Shown here: one piece after another, positions 36,321-45,280 of the stretch
Position numbering within the stretch: the first letter of the stretch is position 1
Layout of the letters: each line of letters opens with the position of its first letter
Origin: Desulfoferula sp040751985
GTDB lineage: Bacteria; Desulfobacterota; Desulfarculia; Desulfarculales; Desulfarculaceae
Direction of reading: 5' to 3'
NCBI GenBank assembly: GCA_040751985.1
Contig: JBFMFU010000047.1
Span: 186,001-250,000, forward strand
Length of the DNA: 64,000 nucleotides
Notes under the pieces: model-generated
The model's input: the letters and a program-made list of their open reading frames with translations, nothing else
Databases searched by the model: none
Told to the model about the DNA's origin: nothing
Translations under genes and position numbers: made by a program

Positions 36321-38756
36321 ATGGACAACGGCAACGGTTGCAAGATAGGCGTCTTCCTCTGTGAGTGCGGCCGCCGCATCGCCCCCCTGGTGGACCTCAA
36401 GGGCCTGCAGGCCAAGCTGGCCGCGGACCCGGAGGTGGCCTACGCGGCCATAGAGCCCTTCACCTGCCTGACCCCGGGCCTGGCGACCCTGCGCCAGGCG
36501 GTGAGCGACAATGGCCTCACCCGGGTGGTGGTGGCCGGCTGCGAGGCGCGCATCCTGCTCAAGAAGCTGGAGAACGAACTCGTGCCCGCGGGCCTGGAAG
36601 AGGGCCAGGTGGACATGGTCAACCTGCGCGACCACGTGGCCCAGGTCAGCGACCTGAGCCCCGAGGAAAAGGCGGCCAAGGGCTTCAAGCTGATCAAGTC
36701 CGCGGTGAGCGGCCTGCAGGCCCTGACCCCCACGGTGCACGAGAAGGTGGAGTTCAAGGGGCCGGTGATGGTCCTGGGCGGCGGCATCGCCACCTACTCC
36801 GCGGCCCAGGAGCTATCCCGCCGGGGCATAGACTCGGTGCTGGCCGTCTCCACCGACGAGTGGGAAGACGAGATCCGCATGCTGCACGAGCACTACCCTG
36901 GCGAGCGCCACTACTATGGCCGCTTGCAGGAGATCATGAAGGAGGTTGATGCCAGCCCCCACATCCGGCGCATCACCGTGGGCGAGCTGACCAGCCTCAC
37001 CGGCCGCACCGGCAACTACCAGGTCACCTTCTCCGACCCCCTGGGCGGCCCGCCGCGGATGTACGAGGCCAGCGCGGCCATCGCCTGCCTGGACGGCCAG
37101 ATGCTCAACCAGGGCTCCAACTTCGGACACGACGGCCGCAACGTGATCTGCCACACCGAGGCCGAGGAGATGATGTGGACCCTGGGGGTGCCCGAGGGCA
37201 AGGTGCTGTTCTGGATCAACGACTACGAGGCCGGCCACCCGGAGTACGCCTACCTCTCCTCGCGGGCGGCCTGGTCCATGGCCCGCTACATGCGCTCGCG
37301 CTCGCCCCTGACCCAGGTGACCATCCTCTACAACCACCAGATGTCCATCCCCCTGTCCACCGGCGAACGGGCGGCCAGCCGGCAGCTGGGCATCGCCTGG
37401 GTGCCCTATGACGGCTCCCTGCGGCCCACGGTGCAGACCGGCTACGTGACCTACTGCGACCCGGTCAGCCACGTGGAAAGCGAGATGCCCTGGGACAAGC
37501 TGATCCTGAGCCCCCGGCGTTCGGTGGGCCACGAGGCGCTCAAGGTGGCGGCGGTATTGGGCCTGGAGCACGTGGAGGGCCACTTCCTGGAGCAGCACAA
37601 GCAGCGAGTGCGCCCGGAGATGGTGGGCCGCGCCGAGACCATCCTGGCCGGCAGCGCCCGCTACCCCTGCGACCTGCACGAGGCCCTGCGCCAGGGCCGG
37701 CGGGCCGCGGCCGGGGTGGCGGAGATGGCGGCCAAGGCCGCCCGCGGCGAGCTGTACGCCCCGCGCATGATCTGCGTGGTGGACGCCAGCAAGTGCATCG
37801 GCTGCGGGCTGTGCAAGGAGATCTGCGACTGCGGCGGCATCGAGCCGGTGGAAGGCCCCGGCGGCAACATCCCCCGCCACGTGGACCCCATGGTCTGCAC
37901 CGGCGGCGGCACCTGCGCGGCGGCCTGCCCCTACCACGCTCTGACCCAGCTGAACAACACCACCGCCCAGCGCGAGGCGCGGGTGGCGGCCCTGGCCAAG
38001 GAGCTGGCGGCCGACGAGGTGCTGGCCTTCGGCTGCGCCTGGGGCGGGTTGGCCGCGGCGGACAACGCTGGGGTCAAGGGCCTGAAGTACGACCCGCGCC
38101 TGTACATGCTGCGGGTCAGCTGCATCGGCCAGTTGGACCCCTCGGTGATGGCTCGGGCCTTCCTGGAGGGCGCCAACGGCCTGCTCTTGATCGGCTGCCC
38201 GCCCGAGGACTGCCACCACTCCTACGGCCTGGACCACACCTGGAGCCGGGTGAACCTGCTCAAGAAGCTGCTGGCCCTGTGCGGCTTCGACCGCCGGCGC
38301 ATCGCCCTGGCCCATGCGGACCTCAACGAGCCCGAGGAGTACATCCGCACCGTGGAGGCCTTCGTGAGCCAGGTGGCGGAGCTGGGGCCCATCGAGCGCA
38401 GCCAGGAGAACCTGGAGAAGCTGCGCGGCCTGTACTCCACGGTGAACAACGCCCGTGTGCGCTGGGTGCTGGGCGCTAGCCTGCGCCGGCCCTGGGAGGA
38501 CGTGTACCCTGGCAACCAGCGCAACGCCCTCATCTTCGACCGCGACTTCATGGGCGTGCTCAGCGAGGAGTTCATCCGGGCCCGGGTGGCCAACCTGCTC
38601 TCCAGTGAACATCGGCCCTTCCAGCTCAGCGAGCTGGCCGCGGCGCTCAAGGAGGATGAGGCCCCGGTCATGGAGAGCCTGCGCGAGATGGTGGGCGAGG
38701 GCATCATCGGCCGCATGCACAAGGACGGCGTGGCCCACTACGTGCTGCGCAGCTAG
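36321..38756 (+). CDS. HdrA-MvhD fusion with C-terminal winged-helix-like tail
   Basis: 811 residues. Start: HdrA-type domain with GVFLCECG. A Rossmann-like part VMVLGGGIATYSAAQELSRRG follows, more degenerate than in true HdrA. Ferredoxin motifs are CIGCGLCKEICDCGG and CTGGGTCAAACP; the second lacks its second Cys (GGC codon). The MvhD domain has FGCAWGG, VSCIGQLD and IGCPPEDCHH. The last ~115 residues (after residue ~695) include FQLSELAAALKEDEAPVMESLREMVGEGIIGRM, like a small winged helix. With the NuoE/F/G-like genes it resembles the BamE-I electron module of class II benzoyl-CoA reductases or Flx-Hdr systems, but no reductase genes are here. Confidence 0.88.
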   Translation: MDNGNGCKIGVFLCECGRRIAPLVDLKGLQAKLAADPEVAYAAIEPFTCLTPGLATLRQAVSDNGLTRVVVAGCEARILLKKLENELVPAGLEEGQVDMVNLRDHVAQVSDLSPEEKAAKGFKLIKSAVSGLQALTPTVHEKVEFKGPVMVLGGGIATYSAAQELSRRGIDSVLAVSTDEWEDEIRMLHEHYPGERHYYGRLQEIMKEVDASPHIRRITVGELTSLTGRTGNYQVTFSDPLGGPPRMYEASAAIACLDGQMLNQGSNFGHDGRNVICHTEAEEMMWTLGVPEGKVLFWINDYEAGHPEYAYLSSRAAWSMARYMRSRSPLTQVTILYNHQMSIPLSTGERAASRQLGIAWVPYDGSLRPTVQTGYVTYCDPVSHVESEMPWDKLILSPRRSVGHEALKVAAVLGLEHVEGHFLEQHKQRVRPEMVGRAETILAGSARYPCDLHEALRQGRRAAAGVAEMAAKAARGELYAPRMICVVDASKCIGCGLCKEICDCGGIEPVEGPGGNIPRHVDPMVCTGGGTCAAACPYHALTQLNNTTAQREARVAALAKELAADEVLAFGCAWGGLAAADNAGVKGLKYDPRLYMLRVSCIGQLDPSVMARAFLEGANGLLLIGCPPEDCHHSYGLDHTWSRVNLLKKLLALCGFDRRRIALAHADLNEPEEYIRTVEAFVSQVAELGPIERSQENLEKLRGLYSTVNNARVRWVLGASLRRPWEDVYPGNQRNALIFDRDFMGVLSEEFIRARVANLLSSEHRPFQLSELAAALKEDEAPVMESLREMVGEGIIGRMHKDGVAHYVLRS

Positions 38757-38821
38757 CCAAACCTGACATTGGCGGGGGCGGGGCCGGTCGGCTCCGCCCT
38801 CGCCACCAGCAGAGAAAACAG

Positions 38822-39256
38822 ATGGATCCGCACAAGTCTCATTCGCAGGAGGATATCGGCGGCCTGGCCGAGGCCTTTCTGGCCCACGCCCTGACCCCGC
38901 AGAACCTGGGCGCCCTGCCCAACCCCGACGGCTTTGCCGCGCCCAAGGGCACCTGCGGCGATCACATCGAGCTGTATTTGCGTATCCGCGAGGGGGTCAT
39001 CGACCAGGCCCGCTTCCTGACCGACGGCTGCCTGCACACCGTGGCCTGCGGCAGCGCCCTGACCTGCCTGATCAAGGGCCTGCCCCTGGACCGGGCGGCC
39101 CAGATGGGGGCGGCCCAAATCGAGGGCGAACTGGGCGGGCTGCCCAAGGACCACCGCCACTGCGCGGCCCTGGCCGCGGCCACCCTCAAGGCCGCCCTGC
39201 GCAGCTACTACCAGAAGCAGCGAGCCCCCTGGAAGGAGATGTACCGCCACGGCTGA
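38822..39256 (+). CDS. IscU/NifU-like Fe-S scaffold protein
   Basis: 144 residues with the NifU_N pattern of three cluster-binding Cys: GTCGDHIELYLRI, FLTDGCLHTVACGSALTCLIKG and HRHCAALAAATLKAALRSYYQ. Asp near the first Cys (GDHIE) matches the conserved Asp of IscU. It is last in the Nuo-Hdr operon, 65 nt after the HdrA-MvhD gene, and probably supplies clusters to these Fe-S-rich enzymes. A terminator follows. Confidence 0.9.
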   Translation: MDPHKSHSQEDIGGLAEAFLAHALTPQNLGALPNPDGFAAPKGTCGDHIELYLRIREGVIDQARFLTDGCLHTVACGSALTCLIKGLPLDRAAQMGAAQIEGELGGLPKDHRHCAALAAATLKAALRSYYQKQRAPWKEMYRHG

Positions 39257-39285
39257 GCCGGGACGGACTCGTTGGCCCAACGCAG

Positions 39286-39315
39286 CCGGGACCCCCGCGG
39301 GGGCCCCGGTTTTTT
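39286..39315 (+). terminator. Rho-independent terminator of the Nuo-Hdr operon
   Basis: CCGGGACCCCC (39286-39296) pairs with GGGGGCCCCGG (39299-39309), one mismatch, two-base loop, followed by T6 (39310-39315). Confidence 0.85.
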
Positions 39316-39330
39316 ATCGGGCGTCTGGGC

Positions 39331-40707
39331 TCAGGCCTGGGCGGGCGGGCGGCGCAGGCGGCGGTGCAGCAGGTGGAAGACCAGGCCGGCCAGGATGGTC
39401 AGGCCCGCCGGTAGGCCGCGCAGGGGCTCCTCCCAGAGGGAGAAGCCGGCGATGCCCAAGTTCACGGCCACGAAGGCCAGGGGGGTGTAGGGGTAGCCCG
39501 GCACCCGGAAGGGTGGGGCCTCGGGCTGGCGGCGGCGCAGCACCAAGAGCCCGGCCACGGTCAGGGCCGCGAACAGCGACAGGGTGAAGCCGATGTAGAA
39601 CAACAGAGCCTGGAAGGAGGCGGTCAGCACCAGCAGCGCCGCGATTAGGGACTGCAGCAAGACCGCGTTGATGGGCACCCGGGAGCGCGGCGGCACCCGG
39701 GCCAGGAAGCCGAAGAACACCCCGTCGCGGGCCATGGCGAAGTAGACCCGGGAGCCGGCCAGGATCATGGCCCCGATGTTGGACAGCAGACAGAAGCTCA
39801 CCGCCAGGCTGAACAGGCCGCCGGCCTTTTCGCCAAACAGCACCTTGGCGGCCAGGGCGCCGATCTCCTTGACCCCCAGCATGCCCTGGGGGCCCAGGGT
39901 GGCCAGGTAGGCCAGGTTGATCAAGAGGTACAAGAGCATCACCAGGCCGGTGCCCAGCATGAGGGCCAGGGGCAAGTTGCGCTGGGGCCGGTCGATCTCC
40001 TCGCCCAGGTAGGCGGCGGCATTGAAGCCGCTGTAGGCGAAGAAGATGAAGATCAGAGACATGGCCAGGCTGCCGACAAGCCGCCCGGCGGGCGGGGCCA
40101 CGGCCGGGGCCTGCCAGACATCCGCCGCCGGCCACAGAGCCAGGCCGGCCACCACCAGCACCACCAAGAGCAGCAGCTTGAACAAGGTGAGCAGGTTCTG
40201 CACGCCCAGGCCCACGGCCAGGCGCCGGGTGTGCACCAGGGTCAGGGCCGCGATGAAGCCCAGGGCCAAGAGGCTCTCGGGCGAGAAGGTCACCAGCCCG
40301 GCCCGCCACCACACCACCCCGGCCGCGCCGGGCCAGGCCTGCAGCAGGTAGGCGGCCGCGGCCATGGCTGAGGCGGCGATGGGGGCCGAGAAGCCCACCA
40401 CCAGGGAGATCCAGCCGGAGAGAAAGGCCCAGAGGGGGCCGAAGCTCTCGCTTAAGAAGGCATAGTCGCCGCCGGCCCGGGGCAGGCGGGCTCCCAGCTC
40501 GGCGTAGGACAGGGCCCCGGCCAGGGCGATGAGCCCGCCCAGCAGCCAGGCCCCCAGCATCAGCTTGGGATCGGCCAGCATCTGCATGATGTAGCCGCTG
40601 GTGGTGAAGATGCCGGTGCCCACCATGTTGGCCACGATCAAAAAGCCGGCCGAAAACAGCCCCACCCGGCGGCTGAGGCCGCCACCCTGCTCCGCTCCTG
40701 CGTCCAT
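39331..40707 (-). CDS. APC-family amino acid/polyamine permease
   Basis: 458 residues, about 12 hydrophobic helices. Family marks are the first helix with GFLIVANMVGTGIFTTSGYI (GxGIF substrate site), SYAELGARLPRAGGDYAFLSESFGPLWAFLSGW and YSGFNAAAYLGEEIDRPQRNLPLAL. It is a secondary transporter of the amino acid-polyamine-organocation superfamily; substrate is not predictable. The gene is divergent from the exported methylase-like gene and shares with it the palindrome at 40776-40795. Confidence 0.9.
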   Translation of the reverse strand: MDAGAEQGGGLSRRVGLFSAGFLIVANMVGTGIFTTSGYIMQMLADPKLMLGAWLLGGLIALAGALSYAELGARLPRAGGDYAFLSESFGPLWAFLSGWISLVVGFSAPIAASAMAAAAYLLQAWPGAAGVVWWRAGLVTFSPESLLALGFIAALTLVHTRRLAVGLGVQNLLTLFKLLLLVVLVVAGLALWPAADVWQAPAVAPPAGRLVGSLAMSLIFIFFAYSGFNAAAYLGEEIDRPQRNLPLALMLGTGLVMLLYLLINLAYLATLGPQGMLGVKEIGALAAKVLFGEKAGGLFSLAVSFCLLSNIGAMILAGSRVYFAMARDGVFFGFLARVPPRSRVPINAVLLQSLIAALLVLTASFQALLFYIGFTLSLFAALTVAGLLVLRRRQPEAPPFRVPGYPYTPLAFVAVNLGIAGFSLWEEPLRGLPAGLTILAGLVFHLLHRRLRRPPAQA

Positions 40708-40775
40708 CGTTTCAGGCCCCCGCTGACAGGTCTTTTTTGCTTGACAGTCGGGGCATACTATGTCTTTCTTGGCAT

Positions 40776-40795
40776 ATATGTCAATTGTGACATAT
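40776..40795. promoter_or_regulatory. Perfect 8-bp-arm palindrome in a divergent intergenic region
   Basis: ATATGTCA-ATTG-TGACATAT is a perfect inverted repeat in the 160-bp gap between the permease and the exported fusion protein. It looks like an operator for a dimeric repressor or activator; no regulator is encoded beside it. Confidence 0.5.
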
Positions 40796-40869
40796 GAGCT
40801 TGAAACTCCTTAGCCGCAGGCCGGCCCTGCCCCTCTGACCGGCCCCCGCACACTCCCCGAGGAAGCGTG

Positions 40870-42624
40870 ATGATGCGCAAGTTAGCCCTCTTGTTGGCCG
40901 GCCTGACGCTGCTGGCCGCGGCCCCGGCCGTGGCCCAGGCGCCCGGCCCCCAGCCAATGCTGACCATCTCCGGCCTGGTGAAGCAGCCCCTGCGCCTGGA
41001 CGCCGGGCAGTTGGCCCGCCTGGCGTCCATGACGCTGAAGCTCAATGATATCAATTCCCGGGGTGATTTCCGTGGGGTTTTTTGGCTGCGCGGCGTGCCC
41101 CTCCGGAGCCTGCTGGAGCTGGCGGTGGCGGACAAGGAGGCCGGCGGCTTCAACAAGCTGACCGACCTGGCCATCCTGGTGCGCAGCCGCGACGGCCGCC
41201 AGGTGGCCCTGTCCTGGGGCGAGGTGTTCCACCGCAACCCGGCCGACGTGATCATCGCCCTGGACTCCGCGCCGGTGATGCCCCGCAAGAGCTGCCAGGC
41301 CTGCCACCAGCCCGAGGTGTTCCAGCCCTGGATGGACCAGCTCACGCGCAAGGTGGGCCTGCCCAAGCTGGCCGTGGCCGGCGACTTCTTCAGCGACCGC
41401 AGCCTGGAGGGGGTCAACCATATAGAGGTGGTCTGGCCTGTGCCGGCCCAGTGGGGCCCCAAGCAGGACAAGCTCTACGCCCCCAGCCTGCGGGTGGAGC
41501 TCCCCGGCCACTCGCCCCAAGAGTATAAGAGCCTGCCGGCGCTGCCTCAGCAGCAGGTGCAGGCCCTGCAGGTGGGCGAGGGCAAGGGCTTCCACGGCAA
41601 CCACCGCCTGGAAGGCGTGGCCCTGCGCGACCTGTTGCGCCAGCAGAAGATAAAGGCCGACCTGAACAGCGTTTTCGTCATCAGCGCGCCGGACGGCTAC
41701 CAGTCCCTGGCCTCCTACGGGGAGCTTTTCTTGCGCCCCGCCGGGGCCCGGATCATCCTGGCCGACCGCAAGGATGGCAAGCCCATCGAGGCGGGCGGGC
41801 GCTTTGAACTGGTCTTTCCCGACGATCTATGGGCCGACCGTTGGGTAAAGGCGGTCTCCCGTGTGCAGGCGGTGTCTTTGGCGCCCAAGGCCCGCCTTTT
41901 CGTCATCGGCATGGGCTGCGGCGACACCAGCCTGCTGAGCCTGCAGGCCCTGAGCTACCTGGCCCAGGCCCAGGTCCTGGTGGCGCCCAGGGACATCCAG
42001 AAGCGCTTCGCCTTCTACCTGCACGACAAGCAGGTGCTGTTCGACCCCATGACCGTGGGCCGGAAGCCCTTCACGCCCCTGGGCACCCACAAGAAGGTGG
42101 CTGACCGCAAGCGCCTGCACCAGGCCCAGGCCGCCGCCGCCGAGCGCATCAAGAAGGTCCTGGCCGGCGGCCGGAGCGTGGCGGTGCTGGACTGGGGCGA
42201 CCCCATGGTCTACGGCTCCTGGCGCTGGCTGGCGGACTTCGTGCCCAAGGACCAGCTGACCATCGTGCCGGGCATGAGCGCCTTCAACGCCGGCTCGGCG
42301 GCGCTAAGGCGCGACATCACCTGCCAGGGCGCCGTGGCCATCAGCGACCCCTTCACCCTCATGAAGGACCCAGAGCTGGCCAAGCAGCTGGCGGCCAAGA
42401 ACGCCACCCTGGTGGTGTTCATGGGCCTGCCCAAGCTGGACCAGGTGCTGGCGGTCATCAAGCAGGCCTACCCGCCCCAGACCCCAGCGGCGGTGGTGTA
42501 CCGGGCCGGCTACGCCCAGGCCGAGCGGGTGGTGAGCGCGCCGCTCAAGGACCTGCGCGCCGAGCTGGCCAAGGTCAAGGAAGACTGGTTGGGAGTGATC
42601 TTCGTAGGCCCCTGCCTGCGTTGA
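40870..42624 (+). CDS. Exported fusion: sulfite-oxidase-like segments, CxxCH, tetrapyrrole methylase domain
   Basis: 584 residues. A signal peptide (residues 1-23, cut after AVAQ) precedes two SUOX/YedY-like segments: ~30-135 (LTISGLVKQPLRLDAGQLARL, FRGVFWLRGVPLRSLL) and ~210-330. Between them is a heme-c motif, CQACH (~142-146). The C-terminal ~245 residues are a tetrapyrrole (CbiF-type) methylase: LFVIGMGCGDTSLLSLQAL, LDWGDPMVYGS, IVPGMSAFNAGSAAL. No Moco-ligating Cys is evident in the first part, so it is probably a binding fold. ATG 40870 has GAGGA 6 nt upstream. A TonB-dependent receptor follows 54 nt later. A methylase domain outside the cytoplasm is odd, since SAM is absent there. Confidence 0.8.
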   Translation: MMRKLALLLAGLTLLAAAPAVAQAPGPQPMLTISGLVKQPLRLDAGQLARLASMTLKLNDINSRGDFRGVFWLRGVPLRSLLELAVADKEAGGFNKLTDLAILVRSRDGRQVALSWGEVFHRNPADVIIALDSAPVMPRKSCQACHQPEVFQPWMDQLTRKVGLPKLAVAGDFFSDRSLEGVNHIEVVWPVPAQWGPKQDKLYAPSLRVELPGHSPQEYKSLPALPQQQVQALQVGEGKGFHGNHRLEGVALRDLLRQQKIKADLNSVFVISAPDGYQSLASYGELFLRPAGARIILADRKDGKPIEAGGRFELVFPDDLWADRWVKAVSRVQAVSLAPKARLFVIGMGCGDTSLLSLQALSYLAQAQVLVAPRDIQKRFAFYLHDKQVLFDPMTVGRKPFTPLGTHKKVADRKRLHQAQAAAAERIKKVLAGGRSVAVLDWGDPMVYGSWRWLADFVPKDQLTIVPGMSAFNAGSAALRRDITCQGAVAISDPFTLMKDPELAKQLAAKNATLVVFMGLPKLDQVLAVIKQAYPPQTPAAVVYRAGYAQAERVVSAPLKDLRAELAKVKEDWLGVIFVGPCLR

Positions 42625-42678
42625 AAGCTGGTTAAGCAACAGAGGTTGCATCGATAAAAAAGCGGGAGGAGAAAGGCA

Positions 42679-44763
42679 ATGCGATTGATGAAAAGGGCCT
42701 TACTGGCCTGGGTGATCCTGGGCCTGGTCTGCGCGCCGGCGGCGCTGGCGGCCACCAAACCCATCGTTCCCGGCCCCGAGTTCCAGGTCTACCGCCTGGG
42801 CGAGGTGGTAGTCTCCGGTGACCACCCGGCGGTGGCCAACATCAGCATCACCAGCGATGTCAGCGCCCAGGACATCCAGCAGACCCACAGCCTCACGGTG
42901 CCCGAGGCCCTGAGCTACGCCCCCGGCGTCAGCGTCACCAGCGGGCGCAAAAACGAGCCCAGCATCAGCATCCACGGCTTTGATCAGTTCGAGTCCCTGA
43001 TCCTCATCGACGGCGTGCCCTACTACGAGACCAACTACGGCAAGCTGAACCTGAACCAGCTGCCCACCGAGATGATTGCGCGCATCGACGTGATCAAGGG
43101 CGCGCCCTCGGTGCTCTACGGCCCCAACGCCATGGCCGGCGTGATCAACATCATCACCAAGCAGGCCAGCAACCGGCCCACCTTCAGCGCCCTGGCCGAA
43201 GTGGGCGAGTACGGCGCCTACCATCTGACCGCGGCCCACGGCAACAGCCTGGGCAAGTTCAAGTACTGGATCAACGCCAACCGCCTGGAGCGCAGCGGCT
43301 GGGGCCTGTCTGACGACTTTGCCCCCAAGGCCACCAGCATCATCAACCGCCCGGGCAAGACCACCACGGCGGTGATCCAGGGCGACGGCGAGCGGGTGAA
43401 CTCCGACACCCGCCAGACCAGCGTCTGGGCCAAGATGGGCTTCGACCTGGCGCCGGAGTCGCAGTACTTCCTGAGCGCCTACTATATGGACTCCTCCTGG
43501 GGCTTCCCGGTCAGCACCGTGGAGGAGCGGGTCTTCACCAGCCGCCCGGCCTTCTCCACCTTCGCCCGCATGGACAAGTACGAGGACTGGGGCCTGGACC
43601 TGAGCGGCGAGCAGCGCCTGACCAGCAGCTTCAAGCTGCGCGGCAAGCTGTTCTACCACCACCACCTGGACGACTACACCTCCTTCTCGGACCAGACCTA
43701 CAGCAAGGTCATCGCGGTCAGCCGCTTCGACGACTACTTCGCCGGCGGCGCCCTGTACGGCGACTGGCGGCTGCACAAGCTGGACACCCTGCGCCTGGCG
43801 GCCCACTTCCGCCAGGACAGCCACAAGGAGCGCGCCGACGCCTACCTGCCCTTCACCGAGGCCCTGTCCTACACCGGCTCCCTGGCCCTGGAGAACGAGT
43901 GGAAGCCCTTCGCCGGCTTCGCCCTGGTGGTGGGCGTCAGCTACGACTGGTTCGACGTGACCAAGGCCCAGAGCAACGTGACCAGCAGCTCGGGCGCCTA
44001 CCTGCGCACCGACGACCTGACCACCCCGGACACCAAGGACGCCCTCAACCCCATGGCCGGCGCCAGCTACACCTTCGCCGACTCCACCCGGCTGTTCGCC
44101 TCGGCGGCCAAGAAAACCCGCTTCCCCACCCTGCAGCAGCTGTTCTCCACCTCCGGCGGCAACACCACCCTGGAGCCCGAGGAGAGCATCAACTACACCC
44201 TGGGCGTGTCCCGGCGCTTCTTCGACAACAAGCTCTGGGGCCAGTTCGCGCTGTTCTACCACGACGTCAGCGACCGCATCTCCCGCGACGGACCCCATCT
44301 GGACTCGGTGTATTACAACTACGCCAAGATCGCCCTTTACGGCTTCGAGGTCGCCGGCGAGTACACCCCGTGCAAGGACCTGACCCTGCGCGCGGACTAC
44401 ACCTATCTCAAGGCCAAGGACGAGAGCGACGGCCGGGTGACCGACGACGTGCTGCACGCCCCCGAGCACAAGGTGGGCCTGCGCGCGGTCTACACCGTGC
44501 CCCAGGTGCGCACCCAGCTGGTCCTGCAGGGCCTGTACCTGGGCGCGCAGTACAGCCAGCTGCCCACCCCCACCAAGCCCACCCTGACTACTCTGGAGAC
44601 CAGCGGCTACTTCCTGGCCAACTTCAAGCTGGTGCAGCCCCTGGGCAACCACCTGGAGGCCTTCGGCTTCGTGCAGAACATCCTGGACCGGGATTATGAG
44701 ATGGAAAGCGGCTACCCTGGCATGGGGCGCACTTTCTGGGTCGGGCTGAGAACCATGTTCTAG
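42679..44763 (+). CDS. TonB-dependent outer-membrane receptor
   Basis: 694 residues. Signal peptide ends at ALAA (~26). GEVVVSG near residue 40 is a likely TonB box. The plug has ALSYAPGVSVTSGRKNEPSISIHGF, IDGVPYYETNYGKLNL and RIDVIKGAPSVLYGPNAMAGVINIITK. A 22-strand barrel follows and ends in an aromatic residue (RTMF). The best-known ligands are siderophores, hemes and corrinoids. The preceding gene has a tetrapyrrole-methylase domain, so a tetrapyrrole-like ligand is plausible but unproven. No ABC transporter genes follow. Confidence 0.92.
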   Translation: MRLMKRALLAWVILGLVCAPAALAATKPIVPGPEFQVYRLGEVVVSGDHPAVANISITSDVSAQDIQQTHSLTVPEALSYAPGVSVTSGRKNEPSISIHGFDQFESLILIDGVPYYETNYGKLNLNQLPTEMIARIDVIKGAPSVLYGPNAMAGVINIITKQASNRPTFSALAEVGEYGAYHLTAAHGNSLGKFKYWINANRLERSGWGLSDDFAPKATSIINRPGKTTTAVIQGDGERVNSDTRQTSVWAKMGFDLAPESQYFLSAYYMDSSWGFPVSTVEERVFTSRPAFSTFARMDKYEDWGLDLSGEQRLTSSFKLRGKLFYHHHLDDYTSFSDQTYSKVIAVSRFDDYFAGGALYGDWRLHKLDTLRLAAHFRQDSHKERADAYLPFTEALSYTGSLALENEWKPFAGFALVVGVSYDWFDVTKAQSNVTSSSGAYLRTDDLTTPDTKDALNPMAGASYTFADSTRLFASAAKKTRFPTLQQLFSTSGGNTTLEPEESINYTLGVSRRFFDNKLWGQFALFYHDVSDRISRDGPHLDSVYYNYAKIALYGFEVAGEYTPCKDLTLRADYTYLKAKDESDGRVTDDVLHAPEHKVGLRAVYTVPQVRTQLVLQGLYLGAQYSQLPTPTKPTLTTLETSGYFLANFKLVQPLGNHLEAFGFVQNILDRDYEMESGYPGMGRTFWVGLRTMF

Positions 44764-44785
44764 ACACTGCGGCCCTCATCCCCTG

Positions 44786-44818
44786 GCTGTCCCGCGGTTC
44801 GCCGCGGGACAGCATTTT
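44786..44818 (+). terminator. Rho-independent terminator after the TonB receptor
   Basis: GCTGTCCCGCGG (44786-44797), loop TTCG, then CCGCGGGACAGC (44802-44813): a perfect 12-bp stem, followed by ATTTTG. Confidence 0.85.
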
Positions 44819-44841
44819 GGGGAGAGGGGCCGAGCGGAAGG

Positions 44842-45255
44842 CTAGTCCGCGTGCTCGGGGCCGCCGCCGGCCAGCTCGCCCACCAGCTTGCGCCGGTCGT
44901 AGGCCTCCATGATGCGTTCGATCAGCTCGTCCAGCTTCACCGGCTTGATCAGGTAGTCGAAGGCCTCCAGGGCCAGGCCCTCCACCCCGGACTCCACCGA
45001 GGCGTGGCCGGTGAGCAGGATCACCTCCACGGCAGGGTGGCGCTTTTTTATCTCGCGCAGGGTGTCCAAGCCGTTGAGGCCGGGCATTTTCACGTCCAAC
45101 ACCACCACATCCGCCGGCGCGACGGCCAGGCTTTCCAGGGCGGCCTCGCCGCTGGCGACGCCGGCGGCCTCCATCCCGCGCCGCTGCAGGCGCCGCACCA
45201 GGGACTCCAGGAAGTCCCGTTCATCGTCCACGACCAGTACCTTGAACGCGCTCAT
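44842..45255 (-). CDS. Response regulator, receiver domain only
   Basis: 137 residues. KVLVVDDERDFLESLVRRL, VVVLDVKMPGLNG (phospho-Asp) and VILLTGHASVESGVEG are receiver motifs, with the Lys in FDYLIKPVKLDELI. After a short helix (ERIMEAYDRRKLV) it ends without an output domain. It is the last gene of an operon that includes a histidine kinase 25 nt upstream, its probable phosphodonor. Confidence 0.92.
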   Translation of the reverse strand: MSAFKVLVVDDERDFLESLVRRLQRRGMEAAGVASGEAALESLAVAPADVVVLDVKMPGLNGLDTLREIKKRHPAVEVILLTGHASVESGVEGLALEAFDYLIKPVKLDELIERIMEAYDRRKLVGELAGGGPEHAD

Positions 45256-45280
45256 GCTTCCCTCCCCTGCGCCGCCGGCC

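Noticed and set aside
42700..44652. 650-codon open frame opposite the TonB receptor
   Set aside because: Val/Gly/Ala/His-rich reverse reading of a real receptor gene with signal peptide and plug motifs.
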